Shown: piece after piece, positions 1 through 8,505 of the stretch
Layout of the letters: the number at the start of each line of letters is the position of its first letter
Position numbering within the stretch: the stretch's first letter is position 1
DNA from: Vampirovibrio chlorellavorus
GTDB taxonomy: Bacteria > Cyanobacteriota > Vampirovibrionia > Vampirovibrionales > Vampirovibrionaceae
NCBI GenBank assembly: GCA_003149345.1
Contig: QFWI01000011.1
Location: 620,001 to 684,000 of the forward strand
Direction: 5' to 3'
DNA: 64,000 nucleotides
Notes under the pieces: generated by a model
Seen by the model: the letters and a program-made list of their open reading frames with translations, nothing else
Database searches by the model: none
What the model was told of the DNA's origin: nothing
Program-made: the position numbers and the translations under genes

Positions 1-239
1 GCCATTGCTGAGCAGTGGGGGCTGGTTTTGCCTGTTTGGGTAATAGACTTTCGGGCGGATAATCCATACAGTTTATGTATTCGCTTTAATCCATTAATAG
101 ACCGGTTAGCCCTGTTTGGTAGCCAGTATAGTCCTGGCCCGGCAGGCTGTATTGACCTGGTTTCCCGGGGCGTCCCGGCAGGTTGCGCAAATAAGAGTGA
201 CTTTATTACGAATTATCGCAGAGGGAGGCGATCACGGTT
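1..239. other. Window edge, no supported gene
   Basis: One plus-strand frame is open from base 1 to about 327. It has no recognisable domain and runs into the next gene, so I do not call it. A gene entering from the left cannot be excluded, because another plus frame stops at about position 42. A purine-rich ribosome-binding site at about 222-228 belongs to the gene starting at 240. Confidence 0.4.
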
Positions 240-473
240 ATGGTATTTCGCGCTGCATCCCATCAGGAGCATACGGAGACCTTGTTTGTTTCCGCCAACG
301 ATTACGCCTCTGAGGCCCTGCGCCTGATGCGCCTGCATCGGCTGGACTTTATGCCGGTACTGGAAGGGCGGCAATGGCTGGGTTGCGTGTTTGAGCGGGA
401 TATGCGGGACGCTTCCTCGGGTACCCTGAAAGAACAGGACGTCAAGGCCTTTGTCAGGGCCTGTCGCCAATAA
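240..473 (+). CDS. Small single-CBS-repeat protein
   Basis: This is a 77-residue protein. Residues 14-54 resemble one CBS repeat: a helix with EALRLMRLHRLDFMPVLEG, then a strand and WLGCVFERDM, which matches the usual pattern of Al-lm-lPVvd followed by lvGiit-rDl. CBS repeats normally pair to bind adenosine nucleotides, so a single repeat would have to dimerise. A GGAGG lies 11 bases before the ATG, which is a slightly long spacing. The gene faces the convergent gene at 486-803 and shares no operon. The CBS assignment is by eye on a short protein, and a specific ligand or partner cannot be named. Confidence 0.5.
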   Translation: MVFRAASHQEHTETLFVSANDYASEALRLMRLHRLDFMPVLEGRQWLGCVFERDMRDASSGTLKEQDVKAFVRACRQ

Positions 474-485
474 TCCGGTCAGCGG

Positions 486-803
486 CTAGGCGTCGTACTG
501 GCACTGGAAGTCGGAAGCCCGGACTTCATGCACCCAACGGCTGAACTGCCAATGATCGTAACTGCGGCAGTACAGGGTCAGCGATCGCAGCAACTCTCGG
601 CCGGTTTTGCTGGTGCCTTCAAACAAAAACTGCCCATTGTATTCGCTCATGGCGATTTCCGTATGGATGACCCGACTCACATGATCGCCGGGTGCTGGTG
701 GGAGGAGCAGGATGCTGGTTAACCATTCCATCAAAATGCGTTCCGGGGGCTTGTCCGGGATCGTGTTGGTCTTCAAGTGCGTACTAAACGCTTCCAAAAT
801 CAA
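486..803 (-). CDS. Hypothetical protein
   Basis: This 105-residue protein is not recognised. It has no signal peptide or clear membrane segment. It contains a proline-rich stretch (LLLPPAPGDH) and many aromatic residues in the C-terminal half. The start is a TTG with AAAGG about 10 bases upstream; the first ATG in frame is 24 codons later. It converges with the CBS-repeat gene at 240-473. The ordinary composition and plausible ribosome-binding site support a real gene, but no function can be proposed. Confidence 0.45.
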   Translation of the reverse strand: MILEAFSTHLKTNTIPDKPPERILMEWLTSILLLPPAPGDHVSRVIHTEIAMSEYNGQFLFEGTSKTGRELLRSLTLYCRSYDHWQFSRWVHEVRASDFQCQYDA

Positions 804-936
804 GGGAAAAGAACCTTTACGCTTTGGGCATCAAAATTGGGAGATCAAAATTAAGGGATCAAAAAGAATACATTGGCCTATTCTATCAAAAGTGCCGCAA
901 AGCATATCCCACCACGTGTGGATTGACAATATGGGG

Positions 937-1638
937 CTACTGAAAGTCCGTTTCATACAGCCATTTTTTGTAATAAAACTTGAGTACGGGGCGACGATTT
1001 TCCCAGGCCACCCAAGCCAGGGCCTGTCGAGGCACTTTGACCTCCCTGGGGGGCTTATACGGAGTCATGCGATGCACCGGCACCACCCCTAACACTTTGC
1101 CTTGCCGGATAATGACAAAACTCTGGTAAAAGGCCACCCGTTTACTGAGGCTGGCCGGTCGGTTGCCGGGTTGCGAGGGAGGTGAGCCGCTCTCTGCGGG
1201 GCTTTGCAAGCTGTCCACTTTACCCCTCGTGGTATCCAGGGTAACCAGCGGAGAGCCGTCATTAGCGTCCCCCGGTTTGATCAGGTAATAGCCCTTGGGT
1301 AAGGTGAAATTCTGATAGCGCAGGGCTTGCTCTACTCGAGCCAGCGCGTAGGGAACGTAATCCCGGTGCTTTCGCTTGTCAAAGTAATCGTGCAGCTCCT
1401 CCGGGTCAACGTTGGCATAGTCCCTGGGATCGGCCTTCCAGAACTTCTGGGGCGGATCGGTACCAGACTGTCCATCGCTGCGGCCGGTGTCCTCAAAAAT
1501 ATCGTTGCCGTAGCCGGAGCGCCCCTGAGTCCAATCCCCATCCCAAGCCCACCCGGCTGAGGCAGTCAGGAGGCAGGCCAGCAACAACCCCATCAGCAGG
1601 CTTGCCAAGCGATTGGTATTACGCCGAGGTGTGGCCAT
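937..1638 (-). CDS. Secreted hypothetical protein
   Basis: This 233-residue protein starts with basic residues (RRNTNR), then a hydrophobic stretch of about 17 residues (LLMGLLLACLLTASAG) ending in a small-residue segment, which is a typical Sec signal peptide. The mature part is hydrophilic, with a Pro/Ser/Gly-rich linker at about residues 145-165. A C-terminal region rich in basic and aromatic residues follows, ending KFYYKKWLYETDF. GGAG lies 6 bases before the ATG. The Cys in the hydrophobic stretch does not sit in a clean lipobox, so a lipoprotein is unlikely but possible. I recognise no family. Confidence 0.65.
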   Translation of the reverse strand: MATPRRNTNRLASLLMGLLLACLLTASAGWAWDGDWTQGRSGYGNDIFEDTGRSDGQSGTDPPQKFWKADPRDYANVDPEELHDYFDKRKHRDYVPYALARVEQALRYQNFTLPKGYYLIKPGDANDGSPLVTLDTTRGKVDSLQSPAESGSPPSQPGNRPASLSKRVAFYQSFVIIRQGKVLGVVPVHRMTPYKPPREVKVPRQALAWVAWENRRPVLKFYYKKWLYETDFQ

Positions 1639-1756
1639 TCAGACTCCAGGAACGAGCGTTTTTATTCACTGTAATCCGTTTCGGCCCAGAATCCAGAAAC
1701 TTTGATTTAGATAGTTTGATCCAGAAACTGGCAGGCAATCTTGAAAGAGGAGGTAA

Positions 1757-2428
1757 TTACCCCTTCAAGGCCTGAATGGTGGCGGGCATATCCTCGGCTT
1801 TAAACACGGCGGAACCGGCCACAATCACATTCGCCCCGGCAGCTCTCACCTCAGCGGCGTTTTTGGGAGAAACCCCGCCATCCACTTCCAGGAAAATAGG
1901 CCGTTCGGCAATTAGCGCCTTCACCTGGGCCAGTTTGTTCAGGCTTTGCGGAATAAAAGTTTGCCCGCCAAAGCCGGGATTCACGGACATCACCAGCACT
2001 AAATCCAGTGCGTCCAGCACGTTCTCGATGGCGGAAACGGGCGTGGCCGGGTTGAGGGAGACCCCCGCCTTGCAGCCCAGCCGACGAATTTCGCTCAGGG
2101 TGCGGTGCAAATGGGGGCAGGCTTCCGCATGCACGGTAATGACATCGGCCCCGGCATCCCGGAAGTCGGCCAAATAGCGATCGGGCTGCTCAATCATCAA
2201 ATGCACGTCAAAAGGCAGGGTGCTGTGCTTGCGCAACGCTTTGATAATCGGCGGGCCCAGGGTCAGGTTGGGCACAAACATGCCATCCATCACATCCACA
2301 TGGATCCAGTCGGCCTGGGCCGCTTCCAGCCGTTGCAGCTCTTCTCCCAGTTTGGCAAAATCCGCCGAGAGGATTGAAGGGGCCACCAGGGTCTGATGGG
2401 CGTTATAAACAGGGCTGAATGCGCTCAT
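1757..2428 (-). CDS. rpe: Ribulose-phosphate 3-epimerase
   Basis: Rpe interconverts D-ribulose 5-phosphate and D-xylulose 5-phosphate in the pentose phosphate pathway in the cytoplasm. The protein has the family hallmarks in order: [16 protein letters not shown] near the N-terminus, the metal-binding and catalytic segment [22 protein letters not shown], and the phosphate-binding C-terminal segments [14 protein letters not shown] and AGSAVF. Length is 223 residues with the ATG chosen at 2428, which has AAGGAG 11 bases upstream. A GTG four codons earlier sits almost on that ribosome-binding site and is less likely. The gene is divergent from the acyltransferase at 2534. Confidence 0.95.
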   Translation of the reverse strand: MSAFSPVYNAHQTLVAPSILSADFAKLGEELQRLEAAQADWIHVDVMDGMFVPNLTLGPPIIKALRKHSTLPFDVHLMIEQPDRYLADFRDAGADVITVHAEACPHLHRTLSEIRRLGCKAGVSLNPATPVSAIENVLDALDLVLVMSVNPGFGGQTFIPQSLNKLAQVKALIAERPIFLEVDGGVSPKNAAEVRAAGANVIVAGSAVFKAEDMPATIQALKG

Positions 2429-2533
2429 GGGATACGACACTCCTTGGGAGAGAGAACAACGGGATAGACCAACTTTCTCATCTAATCACAAATAGGCTAT
2501 GATGGGACACGTTCCCGCAGATGACGTAAAGCG

Positions 2534-3232
2534 ATGGGCATGAAAATCAAGAATAACCGCGTTCTCAAGATCCTTTTATCGCAATTGGCGGGTCAGCCCT
2601 TGCGGTGGATTCGTGCTTCCTGGCGGGTGGAAGGTGTGGAAAGCGATCCCGAGGCTCAAGCCATTCTGGACTCAGGCAAACCGGTCATTTATGCTTTGTG
2701 GCACGGGCGCATGTACTGCCTCTTCAAAGCCGTTCCGCTGGAGCGAGTGGCTATTTTGGTGAGCCCCAGCAATGACGGGGAATTTATCACCCGGTTGGCC
2801 CGCACCATTGGCTTCCGGCACTTTGTGCGGGGTTCTCATAAGCGGGGCGGTACTCAGGCCATTTTGGGCTTGCGAAAAGCCTTGCTGGATGATGATTTGT
2901 CCATTGCCTTTACCGTGGATGGGCCCCGAGGGCCTCGCTATAAAGTAAAGCCGGGGATCATTCGCCTGGCCAGCCAGACGGGCGTGCCTATCATTCCGCT
3001 GGGCTCGGCCACCGAATGGCTGTTGGGAAAGTTTGACCGGGCCTGGGATCATTACCACGCCCCCATGCCTTTTACCAAAATGCGCCTGGTGTATGGCAAG
3101 CCCCTGCACGTGCCTGAAACCCTCTCGGACGAGCAGATTCAGGCCTGTTGCACTGAACTGGAGATGGAGTTGATGCGGGTGAATTTAGAGGCGGACAGCC
3201 AATATGGCTTTCATCATCAGGAACGCCTCTAA
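2534..3232 (+). CDS. DUF374 family lysophospholipid acyltransferase-like protein
   Basis: This 232-residue protein matches the DUF374 family, which is related to lysophospholipid/lipid A acyltransferases. These enzymes transfer acyl chains onto membrane lipid precursors at the inner membrane. Visible motifs are YALWHGRM at about residues 53-60, where the expected acyltransferase HX4D is not obvious and His57 is the candidate catalytic residue; SPSNDGEFI at about 78-85; and the strongly conserved VDGPRGPRY at about 128-136. Substrate cannot be inferred. The start has no good ribosome-binding site; a TATGAT hexamer about 25 bases upstream may be its -10 box. The M14 peptidase gene follows after 41 bases. 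Confidence 0.85.
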   Translation: MGMKIKNNRVLKILLSQLAGQPLRWIRASWRVEGVESDPEAQAILDSGKPVIYALWHGRMYCLFKAVPLERVAILVSPSNDGEFITRLARTIGFRHFVRGSHKRGGTQAILGLRKALLDDDLSIAFTVDGPRGPRYKVKPGIIRLASQTGVPIIPLGSATEWLLGKFDRAWDHYHAPMPFTKMRLVYGKPLHVPETLSDEQIQACCTELEMELMRVNLEADSQYGFHHQERL

Positions 3233-3273
3233 AAGAGCGCCCTGAAACCCAATTTCTCCCTTAAAATAACAGT

Positions 3274-3999
3274 ATGAGTGTGATGCTTTCCTCCCATCGC
3301 CAGATTCTGGCCTATTCGGTGCAAAACCGGCCCATTGAAGGCGTTTTTTTCGGCCCTCAAAATCCAGAGCGTTTGAACACCCTGATTGTGGGCGTTTTCC
3401 ACGGGGATGAAACCATTAGCGGTGAGTTGGTGACCCATTTTGTGGAACACCTGCAAGCCGGACAGTTTGCGCAAGAGCCTATCGATTTTATGGCCCGCCC
3501 CACCCTGATGATTCCGGTACTCAACCCGGATGGGCTGGTCGCTGGCACTCGGGTAAACGCCAACGGGGTGGATTTGAACCGCAACTACCCCACCCCGGAT
3601 TGGACGGAGGATAACCGGTACACGCCTTATTATTCGGGCACGACAGCGGGCAGTGAGCCGGAAACTCGCCTGATGCTTGAGCTGATTGCCCGTTACCAGC
3701 CTCAAAAAATCCTGACGGTGCATTCTCCCTACAAAGTATTGAACTTTGACGGCCCGGCTCGGCCTTTGGCAGAGACCATGGCCCACCAGTCCGGCTATGC
3801 GGTGGTGGAAAGCATCGGTTATCCCACGCCGGGTTCCTTTGGTACCTATGCGGGCGTGATTCGCCACATTCCAGTGGTCACCCTGGAGCTGCCGCCCGGT
3901 CTGGATGAACCCTTTGACCCGGAATTGCCCCCGGCGGAATCGCTGGCGCAGGTGTGGGCGGCCAATCGCACTGCGCTGGAAGCGGCCATTCGGTTTTAA
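3274..3999 (+). CDS. M14-family zinc carboxypeptidase (MpaA-like)
   Basis: This 241-residue protein carries the M14 metallocarboxypeptidase signature: HGDE at residues 43-46 supplies zinc ligands His43 and Glu46, NGVDLNRNYP at 98-107 holds the substrate-binding Asn-Arg pair, His150 (TVHS) is the third zinc ligand, and Glu205 (TLELP) is the catalytic base. The length and motif spacing resemble MpaA, the murein tripeptide amidase that recycles cell-wall peptides in the cytoplasm. There is no signal peptide, which fits. The substrate is inferred. There is no ribosome-binding site before the ATG; a TAAAAT lies 6 bases upstream. The stop codon lies inside the left arm of the palindromic element that follows. 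Confidence 0.85.
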   Translation: MSVMLSSHRQILAYSVQNRPIEGVFFGPQNPERLNTLIVGVFHGDETISGELVTHFVEHLQAGQFAQEPIDFMARPTLMIPVLNPDGLVAGTRVNANGVDLNRNYPTPDWTEDNRYTPYYSGTTAGSEPETRLMLELIARYQPQKILTVHSPYKVLNFDGPARPLAETMAHQSGYAVVESIGYPTPGSFGTYAGVIRHIPVVTLELPPGLDEPFDPELPPAESLAQVWAANRTALEAAIRF

Positions 4000-4158
4000 A
4001 ATACGGTGAGGCTGCCTTCAAAACACCTTTGCAAAACTGCGTTCAGCTCAAACAAACTGTAGAGGCTTGGAATGCGAAGCCTCCAAGCACATTTTTTAAC
4101 TCGTTGTACTCAAACAGTTACAAACGGATTTTGAATGCAGCCTCACCGTATTTTAAAA
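3994..4158. repeat. 165-bp palindromic MITE-like element
   Basis: Perfect 22-bp inverted arms at 3994-4015 and 4137-4158 (outer end TTTTAAAATACGG, inner end GAGGCTGC) flank 121 bases. The complementarity continues imperfectly inward (TTCAAAA against TTTTGAA), and the centre holds its own hairpin with GGCTT and AAGCC near 4062-4079. The whole element can fold into one long cruciform. It encodes nothing convincing. It sits between two convergent genes, with the stop codon of the M14 peptidase inside the left arm. This looks like a miniature inverted-repeat element; mobility is inferred only. A partial relative is listed at 27520-27551. Confidence 0.7.
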
Positions 4159-4171
4159 AGGCGTCAATTAA

Positions 4172-4199
4172 AAAAGCCCTGTTGCACAACAGGGCTTTT
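4172..4199 (-). terminator. Rho-independent terminator of rpsA
   Basis: A perfect 12-bp stem, AAAAGCCCTGTT with AACAGGGCTTTT and a GCAC loop, lies just past the rpsA stop. It is followed on the minus strand by a T-run. Confidence 0.9.
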
Positions 4200-4221
4200 A
4201 AAGTTTGAGTGGTTTCAGCGC

Positions 4222-5331
4222 TTATTCGGCGTTAGCGGTGGCTGGAGCGTGAAAGCTCAAGCTGATGCGGCGCTCGTCCGGGCTGAACTTGATGATGTAG
4301 GTCTTGATGGTTTGGCCCACATCCAGCTTCACATTGTTACGATGCTCGTATTCGGCAATGTCTTTGCTGGGCAGCAGGGCTTCCACACCGGGATACACTT
4401 CCACAAAAGCGCCGAAGTGCTTCATACGGGTAATGGTGCCTTCCACTTCATCGCCCATGCCCAGTTCCTTGGTCACTTCGTTCCAGGGATCGGCATGTTG
4501 GCCTTTAATGGAGAGGCTGACCCGTTGCTTGTCGTGGTCAATGCCAATAACTTCCACCTGAATTTTGTCGCCGATGCTGAGAATATCGGAGGGATGCTCC
4601 ACCCAGCGCCAGGACATTTGAGACAAGGGCAGCAAGCCATCTACGCCGCCCAAGTCAACGAACGCCCCGAAGTCGGTCAGGCGAACCACTTCGCCTTGTA
4701 CCAAAGCGCCTTCATGCAGCTTGGAGAACAGGTCTTTGCGCTGCTCGGCCATTTGCTCGGCCATCATCTTGCGGTGAGACAGAATGATGTTGTTGCGTTG
4801 GCGATCCAGGTTGATAATTTTGGCGGGCAGCTCGTTGCCCACCAATTCTTCCAGTTGCTGACGAACCCGTAAATGACTGGACGGAATGAAGCCACGCAGG
4901 CCCATCACATCCACCAGCAGGCCACCCTTGACCACAGCGGTGACTTTGCACTGCACCACGGTGTCGTTGTTCATCAACTCTTCCAGGGTATTCCAGTTTT
5001 GGGCGGTCTGCACCCGACGCAGGGACAGGGTCAGCTGGCCGTCTTCGTCTTCCTCAAAGAGGATGTAAAAATCAAAGCTTTCGCCTGGCTTTACCAGGGA
5101 TTGAGCCGTCGCGTAAGGCGAGGCGACTTCTTTGTTGGGCAGGAACGCAGCGGTTTTTGCACCAATATCGACTAGGGCGCCACTGGATTCCAAGGCGATG
5201 ATCGTCCCCCGAACGATTTCACCGCGCTTAAAGGCATAGTCATATTGTTGCAGTAACTTTTCAAACTCAAGTTTTTCAGGCGTCTGCATTTCCTCATCCC
5301 CAAGGGAGGGATTAATTTTACGGGGGGACAT
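4222..5331 (-). CDS. rpsA: 30S ribosomal protein S1
   Basis: S1 binds mRNA on the 30S subunit and helps initiation. The 369-residue product has four S1 (OB-fold) repeats: GEIVRGTIIALESSGALVDI, a second beginning VVQCKVTAVVKGGLLVDV, a third beginning VQGEVVRLTDFGAFVDL, and a fourth beginning VEGTITRMKHFGAFVEV. This short four-to-five-domain form is usual outside Proteobacteria. The ATG at 5331 has GGAGGT 10 bases upstream; an open extension further upstream reaches the promoter and is not used. A second four-repeat S1 gene lies at 31529. This copy has the better preserved fourth repeat, so I take it as the ribosomal one, though that ranking is an inference. Confidence 0.85.
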   Translation of the reverse strand: MSPRKINPSLGDEEMQTPEKLEFEKLLQQYDYAFKRGEIVRGTIIALESSGALVDIGAKTAAFLPNKEVASPYATAQSLVKPGESFDFYILFEEDEDGQLTLSLRRVQTAQNWNTLEELMNNDTVVQCKVTAVVKGGLLVDVMGLRGFIPSSHLRVRQQLEELVGNELPAKIINLDRQRNNIILSHRKMMAEQMAEQRKDLFSKLHEGALVQGEVVRLTDFGAFVDLGGVDGLLPLSQMSWRWVEHPSDILSIGDKIQVEVIGIDHDKQRVSLSIKGQHADPWNEVTKELGMGDEVEGTITRMKHFGAFVEVYPGVEALLPSKDIAEYEHRNNVKLDVGQTIKTYIIKFSPDERRISLSFHAPATANAE

Positions 5332-5402
5332 AGGGTGAGATACCTCCAACAGAAACAAAAATAGAAGGGCTGGACTATTGCAGAGCATAGCCCAACCAAT
5401 GA

Positions 5403-5411
5403 ATTATATCA
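5403..5411 (-). promoter_or_regulatory. Extended -10 promoter of rpsA
   Basis: The minus strand reads TGATATAAT, an extended -10 with a perfect TATAAT and no good -35. The start codon lies about 70 bases downstream, after a strong ribosome-binding site. Confidence 0.6.
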
Positions 5412-5436
5412 ATAATATCACGGGAAACCGAACTGT

Positions 5437-6447
5437 CTAATCGATTAATTGTTGTAAAAATGACGACGAACGAAGTTTGCGAATGGCTCGCAATTCAGTT
5501 TGACGAATACACTCCCGGGTTACCCCATAATGGCGTCCTATTTCCTCAAGGGTCAGGCGTTTTGGTGCGTTGAGGCTGGTGGTTTTCTGACCCGTTTCTA
5601 TGCCAAAACGTTTTAATAAGATATCACGTTCCCGGTCATCCAGGTGACTGTGTAAGGCCATTCTCAATAATTGTAAAGATTTATCGCGGTGCAGTTTTTG
5701 CTCCGGTTCAGGCCAGCGATCGTCCTCAATGGTTTCGCCCAGCGGTTGGGTATTCCCGTCTTTCAATGTCAACTCAGACTCCAGACTCATCATTCGCCCA
5801 GAAACCCTTGTGAGCTGGTGGATTTTCCGTAGAGACACACCCAGATGAGCTGCCAGTTCATGATCTGTGGCTGGGCGATCCAGTTTGGTCTTTAGGAATT
5901 GTCTGGCCTGGCGCAGTTTGATGACGCTGTCCATCACGTGTCCCGGTAGCCGGATGGGGCGATCCTGCTCGGAAAAAGCTTTGAACACGGACTGTTTGAT
6001 CCACCAGGTGGCATAAGTGGAGAATCGATAGCCCAGCCGGTAGTTAAATTTTTCAATGGCCTTCATCAGCCCCAGGTTTCCTTCCTGTACCAGATCCATG
6101 AAGCTGACGCCTCGACCGCCATAGCGTTTGGCGATACTGATCACCAGCCGGAGGTTGGCCTGGGCCAATTGTTGTTTGGCAAACGTATCCCCCTGAGCGA
6201 CTCGCTTGGCCAGTTCCTGTTCTTCCGTCTTGCTTAACAGGCCTGATTGCTGGGTCATGTGGCGCAGGTACCAGGCGGCGGTATCCTCGCCGGGTTCCGT
6301 TAAGGTATTGAATTTCTCGGTATCGATCTTTTCTGTATCGACCTTTCCGCTTTCCGCCAAAAGGTCTCTCTCGCCCATGGGCGTGTTCCAATCGTCATCC
6401 TCCGGTTCGTAGTACAGGGGAGCGAAAGCATTCATAGGGTTTGCCAT
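5437..6447 (-). CDS. RNA polymerase sigma factor, RpoD/SigA-like group 2
   Basis: This 336-residue sigma-70 family protein directs RNA polymerase to promoters. It has the primary-type order of regions: region 1.2 (DTAAWYLRHM, LLSKTEEQELAKRV), region 2 (NLRLVISIAKRY, DLVQEGNLGLMKAIEKFNY, FSTYATWWIKQSV), region 3 (RPIRLPGHV) and region 4 (LTLEEIGRHYGVTRECIRQ). It lacks the large acidic region 1.1 of a housekeeping factor, so a group 2 (accessory) factor is likely, though in this lineage a short primary factor is possible. The ATG at 6447 has AGGAGGT 7 bases upstream. A terminator-like hairpin in the upstream region may attenuate it. Confidence 0.85.
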   Translation of the reverse strand: MANPMNAFAPLYYEPEDDDWNTPMGERDLLAESGKVDTEKIDTEKFNTLTEPGEDTAAWYLRHMTQQSGLLSKTEEQELAKRVAQGDTFAKQQLAQANLRLVISIAKRYGGRGVSFMDLVQEGNLGLMKAIEKFNYRLGYRFSTYATWWIKQSVFKAFSEQDRPIRLPGHVMDSVIKLRQARQFLKTKLDRPATDHELAAHLGVSLRKIHQLTRVSGRMMSLESELTLKDGNTQPLGETIEDDRWPEPEQKLHRDKSLQLLRMALHSHLDDRERDILLKRFGIETGQKTTSLNAPKRLTLEEIGRHYGVTRECIRQTELRAIRKLRSSSFLQQLID

Positions 6448-6561
6448 AGGGTAAACCTCCTGTGTCTTTCTGTGGGGTGGCGACAATGGTTCTTCAACTT
6501 GCAGTTTCAGTTGTGGGGAGATGGCTCCGGGACTCTGCTGGATCAAGCGAATTTGGCGGCT

Positions 6562-6592
6562 AAAAAAAAGAGCCTTGTCAAAAGGCAAGGCT
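6562..6592 (-). terminator. Terminator-like hairpin upstream of the sigma gene
   Basis: On the minus strand AGCCTTG pairs with CAAGGCT and is followed by eight T residues. It lies about 115 bases before the sigma start and over 400 bases past the preceding minus-strand gene. It may end read-through from that gene or act as an attenuator in the sigma leader. Confidence 0.65.
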
Positions 6593-6606
6593 TTCCCTTC
6601 TAGCAT

Positions 6607-7006
6607 GTAGTTTAGAGAGGAGTGCGAGAGTTCGGTTGAAAAAAAGGCGTACTGATTTTACCCGGCTGCGTGTTGAGGATGGCCAAGGGATTGAAGCGTC
6701 AACCCAGGCAACAGCCAACGGCGATATCTTTCACTGTGAGTGTGTCAAGTCGCAAGCCCGGCGGATTGTGGCTCAACAACCGGTGAACCACGGACAGCAG
6801 GGGCGTTTGGGCCGACTGGGTAAAATAAGGAGGCTCTACTGGTTTTCTTGCAAAGCTGTCGTGCGTTTTGTTAAGAGGGGGGGGGATTGGTATATTTAAA
6901 TGTTATTCCACTTGTATATACTTTTCAATCCTGAAATTGCCTTTTTGTAACTTTTGTTTACAAAAGGATGGGCAAGCAGGGCGAATGGGCACCAGCAAGG
7001 CCTGAA
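6607..7006. other. Intergenic region, no supported gene
   Basis: An 87-codon plus-strand frame (6636-6899) has no ribosome-binding site and no family, and I reject it. A G-run (about 6880-6888) and an imperfect inverted repeat with TTTTGTAA and TTTACAAAA (about 6942-6966) are visible. No clear promoter was found. Confidence 0.4.
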
Positions 7007-7948
7007 CTAGCGTAAAACCTTGCACTTGGAACCTTGTCGGGTTCCTCGGCGGGCGAATTCCGCGTCGATTTCATTCATCAGCTCCAGTTTGCGCTGAAGC
7101 CACAGAGGGGCCACCACGTGCTGATGATGCCCGTTTCCAGCCACCCGATGAATGACGCACTCCGGGTGGAGGCGCTCGATAAAGTCACAAATCAGGGAGA
7201 CATACGCTTCCTGATCCAGGGGGTTCCATTCCCCACGCAGGTATTGAGCGGCCAATGGGGTTTTTTCCATGGCGCACAACAGGTGGATTTTGACGCCGTT
7301 CACCCGCAGTTCCGCCAGTTTATCGGCGGTTTGCATCTGATCTTCCCAGCTTTCGCCGGGTAAATCCAGAATCACGTGGATGCAGTGATCCAGCTCGTAC
7401 TTGCGGGTTAAGTCAAACGCGGTTAAAAAGTCCTCGAAGGTTTCCGCCCGGTTCAGCAAGTCCAGAGTGCGATTGTGGATGGTTTGCAGGCCGTACTCGA
7501 CGGAAACGTATTGCATGCGTTCCTTATAGCTGGCAATCAGGGCGATTTTTTCCTCGTCCACGCAATCGGGGCGGGTGGAAATGGCCAGGCCGATAATATC
7601 CTCATGCGCTTCACAGGCTTCATCGTATAAGGCCTTCAGACGGCACACCGAGTCGTAGGTGTTGGTAAAGCTCTGGAAGTAGGCGATAAACTTATCGGCC
7701 TTGAAGCGTTTGCGCTGTTTTTCCATATTTTTGAGCAATTGCTCGGTAATGCTGTCCCGTCTGTCCTGCGCCCGGGACGAGGAGCCGGTTTGATCGCAAA
7801 AGGTGCAGCCGCCGTAGGCCTTGGTGCCATCCCGGTTGGGACAGGTGAACCCGGCGTCCAGGGTGAGCTTGTAGGTTTTATAGCCCAGCTTTTCTTTGAG
7901 GTAAGCGCTGTAGGGGCGGTACGGTTTATCGGTCTCGGTTGTAGGCAT
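7007..7948 (-). CDS. YhcC-type radical SAM protein (TIGR01212 family)
   Basis: This 313-residue protein belongs to the YhcC group of radical SAM enzymes, which reductively cleave S-adenosylmethionine. The iron-sulfur cysteines are Cys36, Cys48 and Cys51 in TCPNRDGTKAYGGCTFC. This CX11CX2C spacing is characteristic of the family rather than the common CX3CX2C. Other conserved segments are FIAYFQSFTNTY, GLAISTRPDCV, EYGLQTIH, HVILDLPGE and HRVAGNG. The substrate is not established; members have been linked to respiration and redox regulation. The gene stands alone, divergent from the gene at 8506. Confidence 0.85.
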   Translation of the reverse strand: MPTTETDKPYRPYSAYLKEKLGYKTYKLTLDAGFTCPNRDGTKAYGGCTFCDQTGSSSRAQDRRDSITEQLLKNMEKQRKRFKADKFIAYFQSFTNTYDSVCRLKALYDEACEAHEDIIGLAISTRPDCVDEEKIALIASYKERMQYVSVEYGLQTIHNRTLDLLNRAETFEDFLTAFDLTRKYELDHCIHVILDLPGESWEDQMQTADKLAELRVNGVKIHLLCAMEKTPLAAQYLRGEWNPLDQEAYVSLICDFIERLHPECVIHRVAGNGHHQHVVAPLWLQRKLELMNEIDAEFARRGTRQGSKCKVLR

Positions 7949-8505
7949 GAAGGCAAAAGCTCAAGCGATTTGGTGAGTAATTCGTGGGCTAGGTAAGTGA
8001 AGACTTTCTGTATCCTACAAAAGTGGCAAGGGCTTCGCAAATGCGAGGGGCGAAGCCATCGGTATTTTCAGGGAGGACATTTTTTTAGGGGGCTTTTAGC
8101 GTTTTCTTTAAGACTCATATTGGTAGTGCATCATATTGGTAGTGCAAAGGTTGCTTGTAAAAGAAGGTCTATAGATAGAATGAAACCGTGGACAATGGGG
8201 GAATTGTGCCGGGCGTTCCATTCGATGGGGATGGGTGTTTGGGGGCATTTGACCTTCGTGTCTGAAACACATCCCTTTTCAAGCGTTTTTGCTTTTGCTA
8301 GATTCAAATTTGTTGAGGGACTTTCAAAATTTCACTCCGTGGGCCAGAAAAATAAATCAGAAACAGTAATCGGCAATACAAACAGTAAGAGGTGGATATA
8401 CTGGCTGCATCGAACCTCAGTCACTCAAGTGGATTGCTATGCGCGGGGCTGCCCGCCGTGAAATTACGGAAGCAGGGAATTTGAGACGGGAAAGGAAACG
8501 ATGAC
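7949..8505. other. Long intergenic region with a tandem repeat
   Basis: A 154-codon open frame here (7997-8461) has no ribosome-binding site and shadow-like composition, so I reject it. The region holds a tandem 16-bp repeat (8115-8146) and A/T-rich stretches. A purine-rich site (GGAAACG, about 8494-8500) serves the gene at 8506. Confidence 0.4.
8115..8146. repeat. Two tandem copies of a 16-bp repeat
   Basis: TCATATTGGTAGTGCA occurs twice head-to-tail without a base between the copies. It may be a regulator binding site or a simple duplication. It lies 360 bases before the TrkA_C gene. Confidence 0.6.

Noticed and set aside
7997..8461. A 154-codon open frame in the gap before the TrkA_C gene
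   Set aside because: No ribosome-binding site, no domain, and it spans an exact tandem repeat.
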